12,631 bases of DNA from Methanomicrobiales archaeon (GCA_012523385.1 JAAYIO010000047.1:1-12631), one strand, 5' to 3'. Shown: positions 7,278 to 12,631, numbered from the stretch's first letter. Program-made: numbers and translations. The notes: a model not told the origin generated them from the sequence alone.

Positions 7278-7761
7278 AAAGGATCTTTTCTCCTGCATGT
7301 CCGGGCTCAATCGAATATGCCTCTTCAACATGGATGACCACAACACCCCGCTGTGCTGCCTTGGGGAAGACAATGTCGGGAGGCACTTCATCCGGAGGTT
7401 CAGACTTGTTCCAGTTACCCCATTCATTGAGGATATCTGTTGCATTTGCCCCATACCAGTCAAAGTCCCTCGGGAATCCATATTCGATATCGACTGCCTT
7501 TCCGCGGAAGACCCACCATCGCCCTTCTTCCAGTGGATGGCAGATAGCGACCGCCACCTCAGGGTTCTCCTTTATGTTCATCTTGGTTTTCAGGAGGAAC
7601 ATATCTGCAATCAGAATCTTGTCATCCATGTGGGTTGCAACAAATCGCATCGCAGCAATGTTTGGCTTCCCGTCAAGACTTGATGTACAGAGATATACCA
7701 GACTTCCACCTTTTCCGGGAACTCTGAGCCCTTCTTACATCTCTTTTGTAAATGTTACCAT
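7276..7761 (-). pseudogene. PNPOx-like split-barrel flavoprotein with in-frame TAA at codon 9
   Basis: From the ATG at 7761 the frame reads MVTFTKEM, then TAA (7737-7735), then continues in the same frame as EGLRVPGKGGSLVYLCTSSLDGKPNIAAMRF and on to the stop at 7276. The sequence after the TAA is clearly the first strand of a split barrel (SLVYLCTSSLDGKPNIAAM), so the real gene spans the stop codon. AAGGAG at 7773-7768 is well placed for the ATG at 7761. The next ATG, at 7650 (residue 38), would remove that strand. Intact, the product would be about 161 residues, much like its downstream neighbour. Later features include NPEVAVAI and a GRWWVFRGKAV strand. A single base change (for example AAA or GAA to TAA) explains the lesion. 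A true nonsense mutation or a base-call error are both possible. UAA is not a known recoded codon in archaea. Confidence 0.75.
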
Positions 7762-7767
7762 TGTTTT

Positions 7768-7773
7768 CTCCTT
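7768..7773 (-). promoter_or_regulatory. Ribosome binding site of the disrupted flavoprotein gene
   Basis: AAGGAG on the minus strand is six bases before the ATG at 7761. Its good position shows that translation was designed to start upstream of the in-frame TAA and not at the downstream ATG at 7650. Confidence 0.7.
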
Positions 7774-7812
7774 GTTTATGATTGTCTTCTAAATGTTGGT
7801 ATCAGGTTTCTT

Positions 7813-8913
7813 TCACTTCACCGGGTAGCCGAATCCTGCGGTACCTGCCTTTCCCAAGTCTTCTCCGAGTGCCTGTCGTACCAGTTGGGTGATGTAGGTC
7901 GGTTCAAGGTTCATCTTTTTGCATGTGGCCCGCATGATCGAGATACAGGCGGGGCAGATGAAAACATAGCGTTCGGCACCGGCAAGAATCGCATCCTCGA
8001 TGTTCATCTGCTGGATACCCATCGCCCGATCACGCTCTTTATGGAAGATGGAAGAACCACAGCAGAGGCGGTCATCACCGGTGTATTTCCGTTTATCTTC
8101 AACGGATTCTACACCAATCAAATCAAAGATCTCGGCAAGCCAGTCTGACCATATTTCGTGGTCACCGCCTGCCGGTGCATAGCGTGTCGTGCACCCCCCC
8201 TGAACAGCTACTTTGACATTGAGCGGTGTAATCAGACTGGGATTGTCGCGCAACCAGTCTCTGATATATTCGAGGATGTGAACTGGCCGGAATGGAACCT
8301 CAATATGCTGTTGCATGGCAATGGTGGTTACCACATTGTAGCAGGCATCGTGGGTGAAGATGATCTCGTTCACGCCGTATTTCTCTGCCTCTTTTGTCAG
8401 GTTTGCAATAAATTCCGGAAGAAAAGTCAGAGGACGGGACGCCCGACCCAGATGGGTCTCGGTAAATCCACAGGCAATGCTACCGCCGCCAATAAGGGTC
8501 GCATCCTCAAACATCTTTCCCGTTAAAAATTCAACCTGTGGCACCACTTCAAAGATACCACCCATTGAGATGAGTGGGCCTCCTTTCTTTCCGTGGACAA
8601 CCATATCTGGCTTTGTGAGCCAGTCACTCGATGGTTTTGCATCTTTGGGGATGCCCAGAATATTGGTCTGTTCCTGCCTCCATGCAATGAGGTCCCACGG
8701 ATTTGCACCAAGTGGGCAGAAATCGTTGCACGCGGCACAGGTAATGCACTCGGAAAGAATTGGTGCAATTTCTCCTGCGATAAGAGATCGGATTGCCCCT
8801 TTTGCTCTTTTTTCATCATAGGAAATATAAGGGCACCGGGTCAGGCATTCCCCACTACACTCTGAAAATATACATTTAGACTGATCAAACCCCATACTAT
8901 CACATTTCATCAT
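7813..8913 (-). CDS. HdrD/CCG-domain iron-sulfur oxidoreductase subunit
   Basis: This 366-residue soluble protein has an N-terminal ferredoxin-like module and two C-terminal CCG-type repeats, the layout of HdrD, GlpC and related (Fe-S)-binding subunits. The second N-terminal site is standard: C56, C59, C62 and C66-P. The first is unusual: C14-x4-C19-x3-C23-x3-C27-P. The second CCG repeat looks intact, with C241 (QGGC), C284-C285-G and C320-x2-C323 (CPAC), close to the noncubane [4Fe-4S] pattern of HdrB and HdrD. The first repeat is degenerate: ACG at 147-149 and a lone C191, with no CxxC. True heterodisulfide reductase is therefore not certain; a thiol, disulfide or other redox substrate is possible. 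It is the first gene of the operon with two flavin-type proteins and a ferredoxin. Starts at 8913, 8910 and 8895 are all possible; no ribosome binding site precedes the first two. Confidence 0.85.
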   Translation of the reverse strand: MMKCDSMGFDQSKCIFSECSGECLTRCPYISYDEKRAKGAIRSLIAGEIAPILSECITCAACNDFCPLGANPWDLIAWRQEQTNILGIPKDAKPSSDWLTKPDMVVHGKKGGPLISMGGIFEVVPQVEFLTGKMFEDATLIGGGSIACGFTETHLGRASRPLTFLPEFIANLTKEAEKYGVNEIIFTHDACYNVVTTIAMQQHIEVPFRPVHILEYIRDWLRDNPSLITPLNVKVAVQGGCTTRYAPAGGDHEIWSDWLAEIFDLIGVESVEDKRKYTGDDRLCCGSSIFHKERDRAMGIQQMNIEDAILAGAERYVFICPACISIMRATCKKMNLEPTYITQLVRQALGEDLGKAGTAGFGYPVK

Positions 8914-8943
8914 GTGAACTGAATCAATTTGAATATTGTGTTT

Positions 8944-8954
8944 ATACTAAATTC
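8944..8954 (-). promoter_or_regulatory. TATA-like box of the redox operon
   Basis: On the minus strand GAATTTAGTAT, followed by AAAC, lies about 34 nt before the ATG at 8913. It predicts a transcription start some 8 to 10 nt ahead of the ATG, too short for a ribosome binding site, and none is seen. The identical 11-mer precedes the hydrolase gene that starts at 5286. Confidence 0.45.
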
Positions 8955-9079
8955 GTCACCGATACGGGCAGTTCAATGAAAATGTAACTACTATTTGGTA
9001 TTATTTGTAACTGAATTACGGTGAATCAATGAATTTGTTCATCTAAGGTAAACGGACTGAGGAGCAGAGCTTATCTTAT

Positions 9080-9113
9080 TACTCAAAAATATGCATATCT
9101 CAATAATTGAGTA
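9080..9113. promoter_or_regulatory. Nested palindromes, candidate operator for the redox operon and/or MFS gene
   Basis: Outer arms TACTCAA (9080-9086) and TTGAGTA (9107-9113) enclose ATATGCATAT (9089-9098), a perfect palindrome. CTCAATAATTGAG (9099-9111) is a second palindrome with a single central base. Such nested symmetry in a divergent intergenic region suits binding of a dimeric regulator. AT-rich DNA makes short palindromes common, so the call is tentative. Confidence 0.35.
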
Positions 9114-9214
9114 TTTGTGGGATTAGAGGGCAAGGAGAGAGGAGAAAAGGTATAGTAACCTATCCATGGTGTAGGAGTGCAAGGGAGAATAGGGCTATCA
9201 CTTTGCCTGACGAT

Positions 9215-9222
9215 GTATATAC
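9215..9222 (+). promoter_or_regulatory. TATA-like box before the MFS gene
   Basis: GTATATAC is centred about 27 bases upstream of the GTG at 9246, so transcription would start within a few bases of the start codon. No clear ribosome binding site precedes the GTG, consistent with a leaderless message. Confidence 0.35.
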
Positions 9223-9245
9223 ACCAATAATACCGAGAGATTTCC

Positions 9246-10534
9246 GTGAAAGATTGTGCACCCATTATACCCAACCCAATATCCCCGGCCAAGAAAACAC
9301 GCATTTTGTTTGTGCTTTCGCTATCCGTTTTTATCTCACTCGTGGGTATCGGCATGGTTGTGCCCATTCTCTCGGTATACGCAGATACCCTTGGTGCATC
9401 GCCATTCTGGATTGGTGTGGTATTTGCTGCATTTGCATTCTCACGAACGTTCTGTATGCCATTTTTCGGCAGGCTCGCAGACCGGTATGAAAAGAAGTAT
9501 ATCATGGCAGCAGGACTCTTCTTTTATGCCATAATATCACTTGGTTACATCATCGCACCCACGGTTGAGCTCCTAACCGTCGTCCGATTTGTGCATGGCA
9601 TCGCATCAGCGATGATCGCACCTGTTGCAATGGCGTATCTGGGCGAAATTGCTGCTAAGGGAGAGGAGGCACGCATTATGTCACGGTATCAGGCATCCAC
9701 ACTCTTCGGATTTGGTGCCGGCCCTCTGATGGGTGGTGTTATCTATGATCTCTTCGGATTCTCGGCGGCTTTCTATGCCCTCATGACATTTTCTGCCCTT
9801 GCATGCCTGATTGTACTACTCTTTCTGCCTCAAGAACGGACTCTTCTGCCATCCACAACAGCTGCAACCAAAGAAAAAGAACTCATTGAACCGAGGCCTG
9901 ATCAAAAGAGGCCAAAAGACAGAAATGACAATGGCAGGCAGGCAATGCGCGGTATTTTTGGGAATCCTCTCTATGGCGGCACCATGTTGGTCACTTTTGT
10001 TTGTGAATTCAGCATGATCTGCATTCTTGTTTTTATTCCCTTACTCGTTCCACTTTTTGGTATATCTCTTGGAGGCGCCGGCATCATCATCTCGCTGAAT
10101 GTTTTTTTAGCGGGCACCCTTCAGATGGTGTTTGGACGAATCGGTGACCGAAAAAACCGCAGGGTGCTTATTATTCCCGGAGCATTGATCTTTGCGGTGA
10201 CACTGGTTTTCTTCCCCTTCTGCACAACATTTACCGATTTTTGGTGGTATCATTGGTGAATGCTACCGGAGCTCTCTTCTTCTTCCCTGCGGTGAGTGCC
10301 ACCATGGTTGAGGCAGGCCGAGAGTATGGCATGGGAACAACAATGGGGATCTATAATTCCGTCCGCGGTGGGAGTGGAATTATTGCACCTCTTATAGGGG
10401 GTCTTGTCGCCGGTCTCTTCGGAATCGAGGAAGTCTTCCTTTTGGTAGGCGCATTCATCGTCGCCGGTGTATGCGTATACTCACTTCTCTCAGCCCCTTT
10501 GGCATACAGAAGCAGGAGATTGGATCCAAAGTAA
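9246..10534 (+). pseudogene. Major facilitator superfamily transporter, split by a frameshift
   Basis: Two overlapping frames make one transporter. The first (9246-10259, 337 residues) covers about ten membrane segments, with the MFS motif A GRLADRYEKK at residues 75-84 between segments 2 and 3. Its half-repeat counterpart, GRIGDRKNRR, is at 297-306. The second (10241-10534, 97 residues) gives the last two segments (SLVNATGALFFFPAVSA and IEEVFLLVGAFIVAGVCVYSL). Joining them at the run of five T (10238-10242) by a -1 shift, or one extra T, gives about 429 residues, normal for a 12-segment transporter. As written, the first frame ends in WWYHW and lacks the last segments. The start is a GTG; an ATG-based alternative would remove part of segment 1. 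The substrate cannot be told; drug or metabolite efflux is common in this group. The lesion may be real or a homopolymer sequencing error. Confidence 0.8.
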
Positions 10535-10559
10535 AAGGGACATGCTAAAAATAAATATT

Positions 10560-10589
10560 CCCTGTGAGGCACTTATGCATTGCACAGGG
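10560..10589 (+). other. Hairpin downstream of the MFS gene
   Basis: CCCTGTG (10560-10566) pairs with CACAGGG (10583-10589), and GCA-CTTA-TGC can form an inner stem. It lies 25 nt after the MFS stop. A T run follows only after about 22 nt, so this is not a classic intrinsic terminator; an mRNA 3'-end structure is more likely. Confidence 0.35.
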
Positions 10590-10611
10590 GATGCTAAAGA
10601 CTGAACCTGCC

Positions 10612-10638
10612 TTTTTTGCACAGCTTTTTTTATTTTTT
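10612..10638 (+). terminator. T-rich terminator region after the MFS gene
   Basis: Runs of six T (10612-10617), seven T (10625-10631) and six T (10633-10638) lie close together and should end rightward transcription from the MFS gene. They overlap the 3' end of the minus-strand small gene that stops at 10630. Confidence 0.45.
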
Positions 10639-10821
10639 CTGAGCGGCACGTTCTTCTGATGCTGCAACGAGCACTGGTGCAATTGTCTTTGAATTAATGC
10701 ACCGTATTGCAAGTTTTGTCAGCCGTCGTGAATAATTGATATGTGCCATCTGGATCCCTAACAGCAGGCCAAAACAGAGCGATACCACTCCGAGAAGGGC
10801 TGCACCTAATACTTCAACCAT
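10630..10821 (-). CDS. Small single-pass membrane protein (63 aa), function unknown
   Basis: The 63-residue product has one hydrophobic segment at about residues 4-25 (LGAALLGVVSLCFGLLLGI). After it comes a basic, probably cytoplasmic stretch (NYSRRLTKLAIRCINSK) and a short charged tail rich in Ala, Glu and Lys. It has a strong ribosome binding site, GGAGGAG (10836-10830), eight bases before the ATG. It begins 17 nt after the stop of a second small membrane gene of the same design, so the two form a coupled pair. I do not recognise the family. The clear ribosome binding site, membrane segment and gene pairing support a real gene rather than a chance frame. A role as a small subunit or accessory of a membrane complex is possible but unsupported. 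Confidence 0.6.
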   Translation of the reverse strand: MVEVLGAALLGVVSLCFGLLLGIQMAHINYSRRLTKLAIRCINSKTIAPVLVAASEERAAQKK

Positions 10822-10829
10822 CGTTATTT

Positions 10830-10836
10830 CTCCTCC
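10830..10836 (-). promoter_or_regulatory. Ribosome binding site for the 63-aa membrane protein
   Basis: GGAGGAG on the minus strand lies two bases after the upstream gene's TAA and eight bases before the ATG at 10821. It is the best support that both small frames are translated. Confidence 0.7.
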
Positions 10837-10838
10837 GT

Positions 10839-11015
10839 TTAGCTTTGCCGTTCCAGCTCATCGATGAGCGGTTCGATTGAATCAGCATCCATACATTCGT
10901 CTGCCACGGTGAGAAAACGTTTCCGAAAGTGGAATGTGAACCCATAATACCCCCCTGCCCAGGCGATTGCAATAGCGATTATTGCTATCCCCAGATACAC
11001 CCATAAATCCGTCAT
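10839..11015 (-). CDS. Small single-pass membrane protein (58 aa), function unknown
   Basis: This short gene encodes 58 residues starting MTDLWVYLGIAIIAIAIAWAG. The hydrophobic segment spans about residues 5-25, followed by aromatic and basic residues (YYGFTFHFRKRFL) at the likely inner membrane face. The acidic C-terminal tail contains DECMDADSIEPLIDELERQ. It is the first gene of a pair with the 63-residue protein, which starts 17 nt after its TAA. The two share the same order: membrane segment, basic patch, soluble tail. No ribosome binding site is obvious before its ATG, and no clean TATA box was found, so its own expression signal is uncertain. The family is not recognised. Together the two could form a small hetero-oligomer in the membrane, but that is only an inference. 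Confidence 0.6.
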   Translation of the reverse strand: MTDLWVYLGIAIIAIAIAWAGGYYGFTFHFRKRFLTVADECMDADSIEPLIDELERQS

Positions 11016-11063
11016 GAATATGCAGTTTTTACCGTTCCGAATTCTTAATAGTATGCATCTTAA

Positions 11064-11080
11064 TTTGAGTCGTTTTGAGT
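11064..11080. repeat. 10-bp-phased direct repeat TTTGAGT
   Basis: TTTGAGT occurs twice with start points exactly ten bases apart, about 50-65 bp upstream of the small membrane gene that starts at 11015. A third TTTGAG is at 11139-11144. One-turn spacing suits a regulator contacting one face of the DNA. Confidence 0.3.
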
Positions 11081-11140
11081 GGGGGTCTATTTTTTGGTTA
11101 AATTGCCCGTTTGGCTGTAATTAGGGCTACTGATTCAGTT

Positions 11141-11157
11141 TGAGATGAATAATCTCA
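11141..11157. promoter_or_regulatory. Inverted repeat, possible operator
   Basis: TGAGAT (11141-11146) and ATCTCA (11152-11157) are exact inverted copies around a five-base centre. It lies in the middle of the gene-poor gap, about 130 bp from the small membrane genes and 290 bp from phosphoribulokinase. Confidence 0.25.
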
Positions 11158-11447
11158 GCATTGATCATTCAGATTTCCTCATTGCATTCTTTCTGTATGT
11201 ATAATCTGCTTCCGTGCTATGCTATCAATGCGTAACTCCTTGTTGTAGGCATCATGAGTCCTAAAAAGATTGGTTTATACGGAGATTCTATCGTGTACAG
11301 TTTCTCCCCTTTTGCTACTATTCCGAGATTATCCCCTTATGTGAAAAATCTGAAAAGAGAACGACCGAGAAGGTATCTGCCTTCTTTCTTCTGTCATGTC
11401 ACCCGCTAACCGCTACATTTTTACGCTCTAATGAAAAGGTATCATGA

Positions 11448-12419
11448 ATGGAAACCGAAAATTTTAGGGAGACAATACGAGATTCGAATTGCATTTATCT
11501 AATCGGCGTTGCGGGGGATTCAGGATCGGGGAAGACCACCATCAGCCGTGCATTTCGCCAGATCTTTGGACCCGATCTGGTTTCTCATTTCTCAATGGAT
11601 GATTACCACCTCCTTGACAGGGAGGCACGTACAAAGCGGGGGATCACTCCCCTGCACCCGGACGCAAACAATATCTCCCTCTTTGAAGAGCATATCTCTC
11701 TTCTGAAACACGGCCAGACAATACCAAAACCATCCTATAACCACACGACCGGAACGTTTGATGCACCAGCCCCCTTTTCGCCGACGAAAATAGTAATCGT
11801 AGAGGGTTTGCATCCCTTTTCTACCCCAAAACTACGCAAAATGTTTGATTTCACCTGCTATGTTGACCCGGATGAAGAGGTAAAATACGCATGGAAGATT
11901 GCCCGTGATGTCGGAGAACGGGGATATTCTCCCGAACAGGTGTCCGCGGATATTCGTGCACGTAAACCTGATTATGAGGCCCATGTGGCCGTCCAGAAAC
12001 AGTATGCTGATGCCATCCTCAAAATCACCCCATCGGTCTATGATCCATCCCAAACACGGGGGATGTATGCAGTCAGTTTGTTGCAGGAACGATTTGAAAA
12101 TACGATAAAAAATATTGTTATCCCCTTAGATCTCTTTGCAATGACATCCCTTGCGGAACGGGATTTTCTCATCGGATTCCAGTCTGAAGAGCAGTACGGA
12201 AGAAAAATGGGCGCCATCCGGTTCGATGGTGATTTCCGGATTGAGCTTATCCAACGTCTTGAAGAGGCAGTGGGAGAGGAAACCGGAGTTGGCCCCATCT
12301 CCCTTTATGCGGGACGAGATTACGTAACCGCTACTGATGCCATGGGGCTGATTTTAGCGTGGCGCATCATCAACCGGCGTATCTTTATGGCATGCCGAAT
12401 GCCGAATGCAGAATGGTGA
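11448..12419 (+). CDS. prk: Archaeal phosphoribulokinase (PRK/uridine kinase family)
   Basis: This 323-residue P-loop kinase has the Walker A motif GDSGSGKTT at residues 23-31, the catalytic acidic pair MDDYH at 50-54, a LHPDANN segment at 69-75, and VIVEGLHPF at 116-124, where E119 is the Walker-B-like residue. Length and motif order match the archaeal phosphoribulokinase of Methanospirillum and relatives. That enzyme makes ribulose 1,5-bisphosphate from ribulose 5-phosphate and ATP for a form III RuBisCO in the reductive hexulose-phosphate pathway. Uridine kinases are usually about 210 residues, so PRK fits better. AAGGT (11435-11439) lies eight bases before the ATG at 11448. The last residues (CRMPNAEW) are encoded by a heptamer tandem repeat, so the C-terminus may differ from relatives. 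RuBisCO is not in the window. Confidence 0.85.
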   Translation: METENFRETIRDSNCIYLIGVAGDSGSGKTTISRAFRQIFGPDLVSHFSMDDYHLLDREARTKRGITPLHPDANNISLFEEHISLLKHGQTIPKPSYNHTTGTFDAPAPFSPTKIVIVEGLHPFSTPKLRKMFDFTCYVDPDEEVKYAWKIARDVGERGYSPEQVSADIRARKPDYEAHVAVQKQYADAILKITPSVYDPSQTRGMYAVSLLQERFENTIKNIVIPLDLFAMTSLAERDFLIGFQSEEQYGRKMGAIRFDGDFRIELIQRLEEAVGEETGVGPISLYAGRDYVTATDAMGLILAWRIINRRIFMACRMPNAEW

Positions 12420-12426
12420 ATGCATG
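12392..12426 (+). repeat. Tandem heptamer repeat across the phosphoribulokinase stop codon
   Basis: Heptamers ATGCCGA, ATGCCGA, ATGCAGA and ATGGTGA follow one another from 12392 to 12419, and a fifth, poorer copy (ATGCATG) follows. The TGA inside the fourth copy is the stop codon. Because seven is not a multiple of three, gain or loss of a copy would change the reading frame and the protein tail. Confidence 0.65.
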
Positions 12427-12438
12427 AAAGAGGGGGGG

Positions 12439-12631
12439 CTATTCAGCACGTTCCCTTTGGGTAGTTTCACCCTCAACGGTGTTGCACATCATTCCAAGAA
12501 GCAGTGCTGCACCGGCTTTATCAAGCGGATGATTCATCGATCCACATTTGGGTGAAAATATGCACGAGGGGCATCCGCTCTCACAGGTGCACTCGGTGAT
12601 CAGGTCATGGGTCATCCGGATGATCTCTGCA
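12439..12631 (-). CDS. DEAD/DEAH-box helicase, MrfA/DUF1998 C-terminal fragment (5' end outside window)
   Basis: The open frame runs from the window edge to a TAG at 12441-12439 and gives 63 residues. It contains CTCESGCPSCIFSPKCGSMN followed by HPLDKAGAALLL. The four-cysteine pattern C-x4-C-x2-C-x5-C and the PLDK segment are hallmarks of the C-terminal DUF1998 (MrfA/Hrq1-like) domain of Superfamily 2 DNA helicases, where the cysteines bind a metal. Relatives unwind DNA and act in repair of crosslinks and other lesions. The helicase core lies outside the window, so activity cannot be judged. A charged tail of about 15 residues follows the conserved block. The gene converges with phosphoribulokinase, with 19 bp between the two stop codons. 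The assignment is from the motif alone. Confidence 0.75.
   Translation of the reverse strand, partial: AEIIRMTHDLITECTCESGCPSCIFSPKCGSMNHPLDKAGAALLLGMMCNTVEGETTQRERAE

Larger units (their letters stand above)
8914..9245. other. 332-bp AT-rich divergent intergenic region
   Basis: This gap separates the divergent redox operon and MFS gene. It is clearly richer in A and T than the coding sequence on either side. It holds the TATA-like box of the redox operon (8944-8954), a short ATGAA-TTTG-TTCAT inverted repeat (9029-9042), a nested palindrome group (9080-9113) and a TATA-like box near the MFS start (9215-9222). I see no convincing gene or structured RNA in it. Confidence 0.5.
11016..11447. other. 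432-bp gene-poor region between the small membrane genes and phosphoribulokinase
   Basis: No convincing gene is present. The region holds two TTTGAGT copies ten bases apart (11064-11070, 11074-11080), an inverted repeat TGAGAT-GAATA-ATCTCA (11141-11157), and a 51-codon open frame (11254-11409) that lacks a ribosome binding site. It must contain the promoter of the phosphoribulokinase gene and that of the small membrane genes, but no TATA box stands out. Confidence 0.45.

Noticed and set aside
7735..7737. Recoding of the in-frame stop as pyrrolysine or selenocysteine
   Set aside because: The codon is TAA. Pyrrolysine uses UAG and selenocysteine UGA; no natural archaeal recoding of UAA is known to me, and the surrounding protein family does not need a special residue there.
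7334..7792. 152-codon plus-strand frame opposite the disrupted flavoprotein gene
   Set aside because: The minus strand gives a clear split-barrel protein; the plus frame is low in recognisable features and is a shadow.
8354..8821. 155-codon plus-strand frame opposite the CCG-domain gene
   Set aside because: It is the antisense shadow of a protein with clear cysteine motifs; its own translation has no recognisable domain and no ribosome binding site.
9083..9505. 140-codon minus-strand frame across the MFS start
   Set aside because: It overlaps the first membrane segments of the MFS gene in antisense, and the translation is unlike any family I know.
1..12631. CRISPR array, IS element, phage or plasmid genes, tRNA genes
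   Set aside because: I found no regularly spaced repeats, no transposase or integrase, no terminal inverted repeats and no cloverleaf-like sequence on either strand.

Overview
The window looks like chromosomal DNA from a hydrogenotrophic methanogen, most likely order Methanomicrobiales (Euryarchaeota). Three things support this. It carries methenyltetrahydromethanopterin cyclohydrolase (Mch), O-phosphoseryl-tRNA(Cys) synthetase (SepRS) and an archaeal phosphoribulokinase. Its release factor and wyosine enzyme are archaeal. Its promoters are TATA-like, with some starts that appear leaderless. There is no IS element, phage gene, CRISPR array, tRNA or rRNA that I can see. The genus is not settled by the sequence alone.

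Left part (1-4323, + strand) is a tight translation operon: the 3' end of the aRF1 release factor, argS, taw1 (tRNA wyosine synthesis) and sepS. Adjacent genes overlap by 1 and 20 nt, then are separated by 2 nt. Together they serve tRNA charging (Arg, and phosphoserine on tRNA-Cys), tRNA-Phe modification and termination. A T-rich stretch ends it, facing the convergent end of a membrane YdjM-type hydrolase (4411-5286, -).

The hydrolase is divergent from mch (5489-6433, +), a core enzyme of CO2 reduction to methane. The 200 bp between them holds a perfect 12-bp palindrome and a 10-bp-phased direct repeat.

Middle part (6461-8913, - strand) is a four-gene redox operon: a HdrD/CCG-domain iron-sulfur protein, two PNPOx-like split-barrel (flavin or F420) proteins and a 2[4Fe-4S] ferredoxin. 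It reads like an electron-transfer module of unknown substrate and is the best candidate for undescribed biology here. One flavoprotein gene carries an in-frame TAA at codon 9, directly after a well-formed ribosome binding site and start.

Right part: a divergent MFS transporter (9246-10534, +) is split by a -1 frame change at a run of five T. Next come two coupled single-pass small membrane proteins (10630-11015, -), a 430 bp gene-poor stretch, phosphoribulokinase (11448-12419, +) whose stop codon lies inside a heptamer tandem repeat, and the C-terminal end of a MrfA/DUF1998-type helicase (12439-12631, -). The nonsense codon and the frameshift lie only 2.5 kb apart in divergent neighbours, so that stretch is either decaying or contains sequence errors.
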